From Plectosphaerella cucumerina (Eukaryota > Ascomycota > Sordariomycetes > Glomerellales > Plectosphaerellaceae): DNA of 64,000 bases. Each line of letters begins with the position of its first letter. Position 1 is the first letter of the stretch. Shown here piece by piece: positions 46,162-56,724 of this stretch. Below the pieces are notes generated by a model that saw only the letters and a list, made by a program, of their open reading frames with translations, made no database searches and was not told the DNA's origin. The translations under genes were made by a program, and so were the position numbers. The stretch covers positions 372,001 to 436,000 of the forward strand of contig JAGPXD010000004.1 in NCBI GenBank assembly GCA_020746995.1. Reading direction: 5' to 3'.

Positions 46162-46475
46162 TTAGACCCTGCCGTCAATCAGGGCGTAGGCGGCGTAAGG
46201 CCAGCCCAGCACGCTGAAGATGAGGGGGAAGAAGCTGTGAGATGCGGGTCAGCGATGATCTCCAACGCCTCATGTCAATCAAAGACGTACAGTCCTGCGG
46301 TTCCCAGACGGTACTTGATCATCTTGAAGTAGTCGGGCTTGGCCGAGCCCTGGGGGCTCATCCTCTGGAAGGGATGGGGCTCAAAGGAGCGGGCCATGTG
46401 CCTCATGGTGGTGAGGATGGAGAACTGGCGGCGCTGGACCGTGCGGAAGGCGGTGCGGGCGATGGTGGGAGACAT
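46162..46475 (-). CDS. Small mitochondrial membrane protein, unknown
   Basis: Two exons, 46475-46291 and 46234-46162, give 85 residues; the intron has GTACGT, GCTGAC and ACAG. The N-terminus MSPTIARTAFRTVQRRQFS is a typical mitochondrial presequence with Arg and hydroxylated residues and no acid, likely cut after RRQF-S. The mature part has FEPHPFQRM and KPDYFKMIKYRLGTAG and one predicted span (GLFFPLIFSVLGWPYAAYAL) near the end, followed by IDGRV. The small size suggests an accessory subunit or assembly factor of an inner-membrane complex, but I do not recognise which. The gene model itself is well supported by splice phase and the hydrophobic exon 2. Confidence 0.78.
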
Positions 46476-47434
46476 TTTTGTTGTTGTGTTTGTAGAGGAG
46501 GGAGGATCTGTGATGAATCCGGTAGGTAATACACTTGATGCAGTGAAGAGAAGCGTGTAAGTGGGGAGGTGTCACGAGGACTGGACTCTAGAGATGAGTT
46601 GAGAGGGTCGGATAGCTGGTGATGCTGTTGATGGTGGTGATGGGGACACAAACACTCTACGGCGAGGACACTGCAGGAGATCTTATACCAAGGACGGAGA
46701 GGCTGCCCTTTCAGATTTGCATTCCCCGATCCCTTCCAGACGCCGGGTTCACCCCTCGGCAAAGCCCAGTCATTGTGGGCAGATGGGCTGTCAGGCCGTC
46801 CAGTCCCGAAGGATTCCCGTGGCCGGAGGGCAAGGCAAGGGGAATGGGGAGGGAAACCATCGAACGAGATGGCATCATGCCACCATGGGCCGGAACGCCG
46901 CAGCAGGACGCGGCGCGAGGTTGCGGAGGGCTGGACGGGCAACTGCTGATCATGAGTGCGGGATGGCACGTTTTCCCAGTTGGCTGTCGTGAAAATGGGA
47001 TGATATGGGCTGATCGGACTGCACCGTGAGGACTCTGATTGGTCGGGGGAGAGATCTGGACCCTGGGCGAATGACAGCTTTGCCACGGGACCCATCTGGC
47101 CAATGACGTGCAGGGTGATTTGTATCCATGGATCTGGCCAGCATCGGGACGAGTCGCCGCCAGAAAGAGGTGAACGGCCGGCGCCGACGATGCCTTCGTC
47201 TTGGAGGCAAACTTCAATGATGTGAAGTTGAGAGTGAGGTTATTGATATCAACCTTCATCGTGCAACTGCCATGTTGGACGAGGTAGACTTCGGCTCGCG
47301 CCGAGGTACCGTTTCTTAGAGCCCCCACGCTTATCGCTATCGTCATGTGACCTCAGCACCTTGAAGGCTCCGCGAAGCTCTCACGGCTTCGTCCAACTCT
47401 CCCAGAACCACATGGCCATTCGACGACCGCCACC
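46476..47434. other. Divergent promoter region
   Basis: Between the small mitochondrial protein (minus) and GPI11 (plus). Presumed promoters and leaders of both; no gene was recognised. Confidence 0.45.
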
Positions 47435-48277
47435 ATGCCATTGGTAGACCCCGTGACGATGGCCGCCTCCCAGACCAAGCCCGCTGTCGCGCTGCCGCCG
47501 CTCCGGCCGAGAGACGCCGCCGCCGCCATGTCCGCCATCCACATCAACCCCAGCCCGGCCGCCCAGGCCGGCCAGTACCTGCATCCCGCCGCGCTGTCGG
47601 GGCTCTTCATCTTCCAATTCCCCGCGCTCGTCGACGACCCCGTGCGCACCCTGACGAATACTCTGCCGCTGGTGGCGGTCATACAGATAGCCTACGTGCT
47701 CGTCTGCCTGCCTGTGGCGGGGTCGCAGGCGGCCAAGGGTGTCAAGAAGGCCAAGCCGGGCGAGAAGAAGAAGGCTGAGACGGGGCCGAATCCCTACATT
47801 GTGAGCAGTCCCCTTCTTGCATGTTACCAGGAACGAACATCGCTAACAGATCATCTCCAGGGCCTCTTCCTCTCCCTCCTCCTCACGGCCCTTCTGACGC
47901 CCGCCCTCCACCTGGCCTTCGTCCTCTTCGGCGCCCCCTTCCTCACCCACATCCCGCACACCCTGCTCGTCTCGGCCATCCTCGCCCTGCTGGCCCTCTT
48001 CCCCCTCTTCTACGTCCGCGGCGTCGACGCCGGCGCCTGGCTGGCCATCGGCAGCGCCCTGGCCCCCATCGACGAGACATTTGGCGGATGCGCCGGCGCC
48101 CTCTTCGGTGCCTGGCTGGGCGCCGTCCCGATACCCCTCGACTGGGACCGCGAGTGGCAGAAGTGGCCCGTCACCATCCTGAGTGGTCTGTATGCGGGGT
48201 ACATTGTCGGCAAGCTCCTCGGAGGGTCTCTCCTCTGGGGCAAGAGCATGGCTGGCAAGACGGTCAAAGAGGAGTGA
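47435..48277 (+). CDS. GPI11: GPI-anchor biosynthesis protein GPI11 / PIG-F
   Basis: ER membrane partner of the enzymes that add ethanolamine phosphate to GPI precursors. Two exons, 47435-47800 and 47861-48277, give 260 residues; the 60-nt intron has GTGAGC, GCTAAC and CCAG and is frame-neutral. The start context CACCATG is good; a second ATG at 47459 is less likely. Several membrane segments are seen: ALSGLFIFQFPALV, LPLVAVIQIAYVLVCLPVAG, GLFLSLLLTALLTPALHLAF, TLLVSAILALLALFPLFYV and the end region. The family signature is the C-terminal WLGAVPIPLDWDREWQKWPV followed by SGLYAGYIVGKLLG. A Lys-rich loop sits between spans 2 and 3. Confidence 0.93.
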   Translation: MPLVDPVTMAASQTKPAVALPPLRPRDAAAAMSAIHINPSPAAQAGQYLHPAALSGLFIFQFPALVDDPVRTLTNTLPLVAVIQIAYVLVCLPVAGSQAAKGVKKAKPGEKKKAETGPNPYIVSSPLLACYQERTSLTDHLQGLFLSLLLTALLTPALHLAFVLFGAPFLTHIPHTLLVSAILALLALFPLFYVRGVDAGAWLAIGSALAPIDETFGGCAGALFGAWLGAVPIPLDWDREWQKWPVTILSGLYAGYIVGKLLGGSLLWGKSMAGKTVKEE

Positions 48278-49476
48278 GGGGTGGGAGGCGTCGATTGTCG
48301 GAGCGTCCCAGTGACGATGACAAGTGAAGTAAAGTACCCCCTTTGCTAGAGTGCAGAGGCCATCAAGCTCTGCGAACTGGAGGGCAACTAGGCCACCCTA
48401 CCTGTATTAGTTGCCAGCGACCGGCAGAGCCTCATGAAGGCACATGTAACATCAGAGCCATCTGCATTTTCAGGAGTCAAAAAGTCCAAATTCCAAGTGA
48501 CCTATGCAGCCCATCGTCAACTTCGTCCACGTGGGCATGGAATATCCGGAGCAGGATGTCAGTCGTGGTTGGTTGGCTTCTTCCTGCCATCGCGCCCGTC
48601 GTATCTATACGAAAAGGGGTCCATACTCGTTGTGCTGTTCTGGGGCTGTTGAAACTTCCCCATCAATCTCTCGGGGCTGGGTGGATGTTCCGATGTTGCG
48701 CAAAGCCTAGCGCGACCGGCACGGACGCTATCATGGAAGGCTGTTGACACTTCAGCGAACGAAGCTTCATCCAATGCCCACCTTTTCAACTACCATATGC
48801 CATGAACACAGCGAGGATGATGGGCTGAAAGGCCATTGGGATGGAGTATGCTCTACGCTCTCTTCCTTCCGAATCAAATCAGCTCAACGCCATCAATGAA
48901 AACGCACAAGAGGTTGAACCGGCTTCATAAGCATCCTGGGTTATGGTGCTTCAGGACTCTGAGTGCTCCAGGCAACAGCCATTCCCCGGAGTTCGGGACT
49001 TGGCTTTCGGCTTCGGTGCAGGCGCCGACACTAGTACTGCATGGTTCCAGATGCCGTCCAGCATGTTGCACCGATCTTTGCTCTAGCTAGACTATGTGCC
49101 CTGACCCTGAACGATGCGTGGACGGCAAGCTTGATGCTCCCCCATATGTGGCTCGGTCCACTGATCGGAGATGCGTGGTACCCCTGGCGCTGTTCTTGAA
49201 GCTCGAACGGCAGTGGAATCTCGGATTGCCATGAGAACATCCATACTCGGGGCAGTCGACACAGCCTCGGTGGAGAGGGACAAGATGGATTCAATGCCAG
49301 TGCCGGCCTCGAGCTGTTGTAGTAAGAATTCCGGCATTGTGCCAGCAGAAACTGTGATGTATAAGTGGGAAGCGTCCGGTTGATGCTCACACTGGACCTG
49401 GACCTCTCATCTCAACAACCTTCCACGGCCTTTCACACTCGCTACTTTCACACTTGCTTCTATCACACTCGCTACT
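48278..49476. other. Intergenic, about 1.2 kb, no gene seen
   Basis: 3' side of GPI11 and promoter of the tyrosinase gene. A TATAAG at 49360-49365, about 112 bp before the tyrosinase start, may be its TATA box. Confidence 0.45.
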
Positions 49477-50396
49477 ATGCAAGCCGCCAAGGTACTTCTC
49501 GCTCTCTTCGGAGCTGCTGCCGCTGCGCCCGCTGCCATAAACACCACCTGCAAGACCCCCGTCCTCCGTCAGGAGTGGCGCCAGCTCCCCGAGGCGACTC
49601 GTCAAAGTTATCTGGCTGCTGTCAAATGCCTCAAGACGAAGCCTTCGCGCCTGGGTCTTACGACGCCCCTCTACGACGACTTCCCCTACGTCCACGCTCG
49701 TCTGGACACCGAGAGTAAGTCCCTCCTATCCCTTCTTCACTTGAACGTTGACGAGTCTAACTGGATAGTCCACTTCGTCGCCTCCTTCCTGCCCTGGCAT
49801 CGATACTTCGTCCACCTCTACGAGAAGGCGCTGCAGTCTTGCGGCTATGACGGAGTAGCAACGTGAGTGCTGAACATCTTCTGCCTGTTGTACAACATGG
49901 CAAGCTGACTCGACTCGTCAGGTACTGGGACTGGTCCCTCGATGTCGCCAACGTCTCGGCCTCGTCCATCTGGGATGCCCAGTCTGCTTTCGGCGGTAAC
50001 GGCGTCGCGCCCCGGCCCACCGACACCAGCACCGATGAACGACGGCCCTTCAAGGACTTCACCGTCGAGTACTCCCAGCTCGCCACAGAGAAGCACTGCA
50101 TTGGCAGGAACTGGAACTCTGGCGGCGAAGAAGTCGGCAGCATGTGGGCCGAGAGTTATACCCCGGCGATTGTCGCGGCAGGCCAGGAGCACGTCTACTT
50201 CACCAGCTACAGCGTCACGCTCGAGAATGGACCTCACGGAGCCATCCACGCTGCTGTCGGTGGAGACATGTCGCCCTCGACTTCGCCAAACGGTAAGTCA
50301 CCAACCCCTGAATATAACTTGATGTGTGCTAACGTATCCTTAGACCCCATCTTCTTCCTGCACCACGGCCACATTGATCGCCTTTGGACTCTCTAG
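49477..50396 (+). CDS. Secreted tyrosinase, stop after CuB
   Basis: Type-3 copper oxidase that hydroxylates monophenols and oxidises o-diphenols. Exons 49477-49714, 49769-49862, 49922-50292 and 50344-50396 give 251 residues. Signal peptide MQAAKVLLALFGAAAAAPAA. CuA ligands lie in YVHARLD and HFVASFLPWH (H-x8-H); CuB in PHGAIHAA (H-x3-H) and FFLHHGHIDRLW. All copper histidines are therefore encoded. The frame stops at TAG 50394-50396 just after RLWTL, at a place where relatives usually have Trp followed by Gln (TGG CAG; here TAG CAG). The same frame then stays open for 60 codons. Either a nonsense mutation has cut off the C-terminal part or the gene makes a short enzyme. Convergent with the PheC-like gene. 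Confidence 0.8.
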
Positions 50397-50579
50397 CAGG
50401 CAGCAGACGCTGCTCGCATCGCGGACTTTGGCGGCGACAAGACTCAGAACCTGTGGGACGGAACTGTGCCTGAGCGTGCCAGTCTCGAGGACACCATGCG
50501 GATGCTTGGCTTGGCTGAGGACATCAAAGTGAAGGACTACATGTTAACGCAGGGCGGGAGGCTTTGCTACCGGTACTAG
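50397..50579 (+). pseudogene. Stranded 3' part of the tyrosinase frame
   Basis: Sixty codons in frame with the tyrosinase, beginning QAADAARIADFGG and ending with its own TAG at 50577-50579. The sequence (QNLWDGTVPERASLEDTM) is like the region that follows CuB in fungal tyrosinases, so the internal TAG probably arose by point mutation (or is a base-call error). No splice route was found that skips the TAG while keeping the CuB histidines. Confidence 0.65.
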
Positions 50580-50735
50580 CTGGATCGAGGTCGACAGTGG
50601 TTGACTGGCATACACATGCCACAACACCTGTACACTCACATGATGTAACTGCAGGGCAGAGTGCTCCCACATCTCAGTATCATTACTAGTATTCGTACAT
50701 AGATCAAAGTAAGCTTACTTGACACACTGGACCGC

Positions 50736-51623
50736 TCACACCTTGGGCCACTCGTAGTCCAGCCATGTCTGGAGGGTACTGTTCCACGCGCCACTACCCT
50801 GCAGCACATGCACCCAAGCATCGACAAAATGCTTCCACACAGGATCCTGGGGAATAGCATAGCCTAGCTCCTCAAAGTTAAAAGGAGCATCAGGGTTAAC
50901 AATGCACAGCTCGCCAGGGTGCATGCGCACCTGCAACTCAACCTCGATAAGATCAGAGATCATAGTGTCAGCATCTCCATCCAACACAGCCTGGTAAACG
51001 GCATTGTTGTCCGCGACCATGACGATGGTGGCCTGCTTCAGGTTGGCGCGGTCAAAGGCCTCGTTGGTGCCGCCGGGGTTGACAGCCACCCGCACGCCGG
51101 GCTGGTCGATGGAGGCGAGGTCGGTGAACTTGGCGGCATCGGCGCACCGGATGGCGGCCGTCTTGCCGACGCGCTGGACGGCGGTGCCGAAGAAGGCGGT
51201 GCGGGCTCTGGTGAGGGTGACGCTTACGCCGCCCATGGCGATGTCGAAGCGGCCGGCGGCGAGGTCGGAGGTGATGTTGGACCAGGTCGTGTGGACGAGG
51301 CGAGGGGGCGAGGGGAGGCCGAGGGCGTTGGAGAGGGATTGCGCGGCGTCAATGTCGGCGCCGATGTAGGTTGTGTTCAGGGGTGAGCCGTCGGGGCGCA
51401 GGAGGTCTGTGGTGTTGGGGTTGGTGATGAGGTAGGTGAAGGGCTTGTAGTCGCCGGTGGTGCCCACTGTCAGATAGCCGCGAGCGAGGACATCGTCGAG
51501 GACGGAAGTGAGGTTGCCGTAGGCCAGCGGCGCGGCTGGGCTGCCGCACGACCGTTGCGCCGATGTGAGGTTCGGCAGGCCGCCGATGAGGGCCGCTGCG
51601 GCAAAGGGGCGGAAGTTGACCAT
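50736..51623 (-). CDS. Secreted cyclohexadienyl dehydratase-like protein (PheC / SBP family 3)
   Basis: Intronless, 295 residues. A eukaryotic-looking signal peptide (MVNFRPFAAAALIGGLPNLTSA) precedes a bacterial-type solute-binding-protein fold. The order of motifs fits bacterial cyclohexadienyl (arogenate/prephenate) dehydratase PheC: VGTTGDYKPFTY, GADIDAAQSL, SDLAAGRFDIAMGGVSVTL, VAVNPGGTNEAFDRANL, MISDLIEVELQVRMHPGELC and the closing WLDYEWP. PheC turns prephenate into phenylpyruvate or arogenate into phenylalanine in the bacterial periplasm. Here the product should be secreted, with several N-glycosylation sequons (NTT, NIT, NST). Lack of introns and the bacterial fold suggest horizontal transfer. 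It could instead be a pure binding protein; catalytic activity is not proven. Confidence 0.82.
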   Translation of the reverse strand: MVNFRPFAAAALIGGLPNLTSAQRSCGSPAAPLAYGNLTSVLDDVLARGYLTVGTTGDYKPFTYLITNPNTTDLLRPDGSPLNTTYIGADIDAAQSLSNALGLPSPPRLVHTTWSNITSDLAAGRFDIAMGGVSVTLTRARTAFFGTAVQRVGKTAAIRCADAAKFTDLASIDQPGVRVAVNPGGTNEAFDRANLKQATIVMVADNNAVYQAVLDGDADTMISDLIEVELQVRMHPGELCIVNPDAPFNFEELGYAIPQDPVWKHFVDAWVHVLQGSGAWNSTLQTWLDYEWPKV

Positions 51624-53786
51624 GGTGTCTGTTGGCTGGTGATCAAGCTGTCTCTGGTGAGCTGATCGGGGGTGTCTGGCAGCTTAATTGACTTCCGCTC
51701 GACTCCCTCGACACAATGTGAACAGGACCATGGGGATGAGTCCCTTTTCAATAGCACTGAAAGGCAGCGTTATCTACTGACGACCCATGATCCATGCCCA
51801 TCGGAGGCTAAGATGAGGGCGGTTTGCGGGGTGTAATGATACTGGACCCCATTATGCTAGTATTTGCAGTCCTGGATTGGACCGACCGAACTCATTACTT
51901 TCTTCCCCGCGCTGTCAAGCCCCCGAGTCAGCATCCGATCCCGGAGATGGGAATCGCCGGCGTCTCCAGCGCAGGACCCAGGCTAGAAGAGGAAGGTAGA
52001 TAAGTGCTGTTCCACGCATGATAAAGTGTCTTTGAAGATTTGTTTCTCGAACGGTGCGTTGTTCAGCGCCGGCAACTGTATCGGCTGTCAAGACCGGGTC
52101 GTCACCGGGAGGGCACACGGACACACGGAGGCACTCCGACTCGGACGTCGGCCGGAGGACGGGTGTCACCCGGACGCCACCCTCCGACTGCCATGTGCCA
52201 AGTTCAATTCGGCGAGCCATCGAACACCGACAGTCGTCGATGCGGCCGTACGCTTATCAGGAAAGCTCATCAACCTCCAGTGGAGGTGGTCACCTCTATC
52301 AATCGGTAGTTCGTGTCTGCCTTCGTCATAGTAGACCTGCCTCTTCCACCTCCGTAGTGATGCGCATCTGGCTGGACGGAGTCCATGAGCCATCGCCTGG
52401 CAGCCGCCGACCCTGTATAGCTTGCTGACCTCCCAGTGACGCGGGCCAAGCTGGCCGGCGAGCCGTCGCCAATTCAGGGGCAGATTTGGCTTGGAGGCAT
52501 GGCGCCAAGAGGCTCAGAAGGCTGGCGTAACGGATGACGGCAGAGGTCGACGATCGAGGCGCGCGTCGGGAGGGTTGGTATGCTGGGCAGGGATGGTTCG
52601 GTTCGAGGAGAAGAGATCGAACATTACTGATCAGACAGCGAACAAGAGATCGGATGAGAGATGCGGCGGATGTGTGGCGTCAATCTGTGGCTCAGCGAAC
52701 GCCAAGGCGCTCAAGTCCGGGACTTGCGAGGCGCGGTGGATGGCTGAATTCGTTAGCGGTAGTGGCGGACGAATCAGCAGCCTGCATCCCGCCCAGATGG
52801 GATTCGGCAGATGACGTAGGCCTGCGGGCTGGGCAGATTGGGTGGGCGTTATGTCATGGGGCACCGTGCATCAACAGCGAGAGCGAGCGTGACCCGATGG
52901 AAAGCCGCAGGGCAGGAGGGCAGGGCAGAGGGACGTGGGAACAGGAACAGGGTCCGGGATTGAAGGGGCGCATCATGTGGCAGAGGAGGCCTCGATGTTT
53001 GTAAATTGCCATGGTGGAAGATGGCCGAGCTGCGAGGTTCGTGGACGGGAATAGCAACTCAGCCCGCATCTGAGCCTGAGTGCTGACGAAAAAGATCTCC
53101 AACCGGGCAGTTCGCGCACATCATCTCCCCCTGAGAGCAAATTAGATGTCCGGACCAGTCCCTCCAGAGTCCTACGCTGCACCATCTGCTGTAGCAAAGC
53201 CTTCAAGGATTGGCGCTTCCCCAGGGCGCCAGGCGTGGTGTGGTGATCACCGATTTTGCCTTGGAGCTAGTCGAGGCCGCGACTGCCGAGAATTGTGGAC
53301 GCGTTGCGCCGCAGGGTGAAGGAGCGGGCATGGGCCTGTATGGGTGACGTGAAATCCTGGACATGGCCCGTCGATGACGCAGGTTGCCGGCTCAACGACG
53401 GGCCCAGGCCGGAGAGCCCAGCCCCAGGGCCAGGGCCAGGAAGGAGCCGCCCTGGGAGAAAGGGTCTTGGGGGGGAGCAGGGGGCAGGCGCTACTCAGGC
53501 TCGCACGCAGGTTCCGCTACGGGTACGGGTTGTTACGCATCTGGCAAGGGCAGGTTATGCAATCTCACATCACTATGAACCTGCAAACGCTTGGCGGCTT
53601 GGACGCCGGGAGGGTAGTGTAGCCTGTTATTTAAGAGCTCCTTCCTCCCCCGCCGTCTGTCTTTTGAAGCTTCACTACACAAACCCAAAGATACCCAAAA
53701 CCCAAGCGACCTTTCCATCGTCAACCTCGAACCACCAACCCAAACCAGACCACCTCGTCAAACCTCACACACAAACCACCGCCACC
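51624..53786. other. Intergenic, about 2.2 kb, no gene seen
   Basis: Between the PheC-like gene (minus) and PMP3 (plus), divergent. It holds both promoters. A TATTTAAG at 53628-53635, 150 bp before the PMP3 start, is a probable TATA element, and the 100 bp before the ATG are C/A-rich like a highly expressed leader. Confidence 0.5.
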
Positions 53787-54045
53787 ATGCCTTTCACCGC
53801 CAGCGACATCTGCAAGATCCTCCTTGCCATCATCCTCCCTCCCGTCGGAGTCTTCCTCGAGCGCGGATGCGGTGCCGACCTCCTCATCAACATCCTGCTC
53901 ACCATCCTGGGTAAGCCCTCCCTTCCGCTTCCGTCGTGGTCCCTAAACGGGCGCGGCCACTACCTGATCACAGATCGCTAACACATCCCCCACAGGTTAC
54001 ATTCCCGGCATCATCCACGCCCTGTACATCATCCTGAAGTACTAA
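53787..54045 (+). CDS. PMP3: Plasma membrane proteolipid 3 (PMP3)
   Basis: Small hydrophobic protein of the UPF0057/PMP3 family that maintains plasma-membrane potential and salt tolerance in yeast. Two exons, 53787-53910 and 53996-54045, give 57 residues, normal for the family. The start context GCCACCATG is optimal. Two membrane spans are present (ICKILLAIILPPVGVFLERG and LINILLTILGYIPGIIHALY), joined by the conserved short loop ERGCGADLL; the end is IILKY. The 85-nt intron interrupts the second span with GTAAGC, GCTAAC and CACAG. Confidence 0.96.
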
Positions 54046-55290
54046 GCGCCTCGCCTGTCGCCGCATCTCACCACCGCGCCCTGTTCTGAAGTCGCACCAC
54101 CCACGACGATGAGCCCTCGCGCCCATCGCCCGGACCGACCTCGCATCATGGCATGATCTGGTGTCTGCAGCGACAAACCTCCCGCATTCCCCCGGAACCC
54201 TCGGGGGGAATGACGGGAGCGTCGGGTGCGGGCTTGCAGGGGGAAGCAGCTCCGGACTCTTCGGGGCCCTGCGCTCACCCCGATTCCCGCCAACCTATCC
54301 TACCTCCACTACCTACCACCCCCCCATCATGACCCCTGGGAACGGCCGCATTTTCCTTATCTGTTACCTCTCGATGCGATTTTTTCTGCATGCGTTTTGC
54401 GCCTGCGACTTGTCTGCGGAGGATTCGTTCGATGGAGGCCATGAGAGCAAAGGGTGGACGGGGAAACGCGCCGGCGCATTCGGGCGGGCGTGTTTTTTTA
54501 CAACTACTTAATCTCAATCGATACCCATACCTCGTCGACTTCAATCATCGTGCCTTTGTGACTTTTGTGTTTTGCATTTGACGGCGAGCGGAAGGTGCGG
54601 GCTTCGGGATGCGGAGGAGGCGCAAGCTCCATATGGAAATGATGTCACCTGGTCACCCCCGGCTCTCACCTCAGCGCGCCGCATCCGCTACATCGCATCG
54701 TACCAACCCCGGAGACAGCTCAGACACGAGGGGGCACAACACGTGGTGTGCGCCGGAAAAGGTCACAGCCTTCATTTCTCTGCATTCCTCTTGTGACGAC
54801 CGCAGCCTCACCAGCCTGATTCATTTGCATCTCATTTTTTTGCATCCAAGGCCCACCGCCAGCCCTGTCCGCCCGTTCATCTCTGGGTCCGACCTGCTGT
54901 CCCTGTCCCTGCCCTTATCCTTGTCCTACATCATCCCGGGGGACGCGTCACGCAGCCTCGGCGAGGTGGGGCCCGGCGATGCCGTGTGCACGCTGGACTG
55001 GTGGCTGTGGATGCCGGCCGTCAGCTGTGGCACAGCGCAGAGCGCACAGACGACCCGGCGCCGGCCAGCGAAGACAGGTCCAGAAATAACACCCCTGTCC
55101 GTCGCAGGGGCGCTGAGTCGCTGAGGGGCCGCTCTCTATCGGCCGGGTCTGTGTGTTTAAACAGCGGCTCTGTCGCGGCAAGGCGTTCTTTGAAGCATAT
55201 TCCGACAGTCGACGGACTCTCCGAGCGCGCTTCACCACCGGGCTACGGGCGGACCGTCTGCATGTCAGTCTCATTATGGAGCATCTCTTC
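54046..55290. other. Intergenic, convergent ends
   Basis: 3' ends of PMP3 (plus) and the GTPase gene (minus). About 1.2 kb with no recognised gene. Confidence 0.45.
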
Positions 55291-56724
55291 TTAACCCCTG
55301 CCGACCTTGAAGGACAGAATCTGCGACTCGAGTCAGCATGTGGTGTTGTGGACGCACGAAGGGGACTTACGTCGTTCTTCCCAACGAGCACCAGATCATC
55401 CTCCGACACGCGCGTGCCGCCGATGCCCTCGACATAAGCGATCGGCGCATCGCCCATGACCTTGCGCGCGACATCGCCGACGGTCGAGTTCTTCTTGACA
55501 AGGACGCAGTCGCGGAAAACGTGGCGCGACTCCGAGGCGCCAGAGGCAAATGTCGCCGTGTTGCGCACGGGGAAGACGGGCACCAAACCCAACAGGCGTG
55601 CGGCCTTTGACAGCACCTGAACGACACCCGTCGATCCAAAACGGTACAGCACCATGTCCTTGAGGTTCTCGATGCGGTTCCTGTTCTTCTCATCCAGCTC
55701 CTTGAGGTCGCCGCCGGTCGGGTCGCCCTGTTCGATCAGATCCTCGCGCGTGTCGACGAACTCGCTGCCCTCGGTGTACTTGATGTAGCCCTGCTTGGCC
55801 ATCTTGCGCAGGAAGATCTCCGAGATGGCCGAGCAGAGCACGATGGTTTCGGGGTCCTGCATCTTGGCGATCTTGCTGATGTTCTTGTCCGCGTCCGGGT
55901 GGTCGATCTTGTTGAGGGCGATGACGGTGGGGAACTTTTCGTCCACGAAGGCGTTGACGACGCGCTCTACCGTCGCTTGATCCCAGTCCTCGAGGGGTTC
56001 TTTGAGGGCCAGCCGGTCCAAGGCGCGCACCACCGTCGTTGACGTCGAGCCGTATCCGGAGAACTGGTTCTGTAGTGTCTCGACGGCCGTGGCCTTGACG
56101 GCCTGGTGCCGCCGCTTGATCGAACCCCATTTTGTCCACAGGTTGCCCATGACCCAGGCCACGATCTCGCTGCGCAGCCAGGCAATGTCGACTGATGGGT
56201 CGTAGCCCCGCGTCTCTTTGCCCTCGGCGTCCACCGTGCCCGAGGCGTCGACGACGTGGATCAGCGCGTCGGCGTGGCGCAGGTCGTCGAGGAACTTGTT
56301 GCCGAGGCCTTTGCCCTCGTGCGCGCCGGGGACCAGCCCGGCGACATCGAGGAGCTCGATCGGCACTGATCGCACACCGTCAACGCATGAGCCGTAGTTG
56401 GGCTTGCACCGGTCGCTGACGTTATGCCTGGCGCAGGCGCAGTCTATTTGTAGGTATCCGATAGCTCGCTGGGCGTCGATTGTCGTGAAGCTGCATAGCG
56501 CTGGTCAGTCGGGCGCAAATCGGTCAGGGAGAGGTTCGGCCGTACGGGAAGTTGCCTGTTGTAGGAAGAGACGTCAGCGCATGGTCTTTGGGATATTTCG
56601 CGCGGGCGAGTGTATGGTGACACTACGGACCAACTTTGGACGTCGCATCTGTCAAGCTGTTGAGCGTCGAACTCTTGCCGGCGGACGGCTTGCCGACAAG
56701 GCCAATGAGGGGATCGCGCGGCAT
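55291..56724 (-). CDS. Obg/YchF-like GTPase, YGR210C type
   Basis: Cytosolic TRAFAC GTPase of the Obg-like group with a C-terminal TGS domain. Four exons: 56724-56631, 56555-56546, 56490-55371 and 55320-55291, giving 417 residues (yeast YGR210C about 411). The start MPRDPLIGLVGKPSAGKSST holds the P-loop (about 11-18). Exon 2 is a 10-nt microexon that supplies GNFP, so that NFPFTTID (switch I) is complete; without it the family motif is broken. LLDVAGLVPGAHEGKGLG is G3 and ALNKIDHPDADKNI is G4. The TGS end ILSFKVGRG comes from the 30-nt last exon. Intron 1 has the rare GTCCGT donor. The function is thought to relate to translation but is not settled. Confidence 0.92.
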
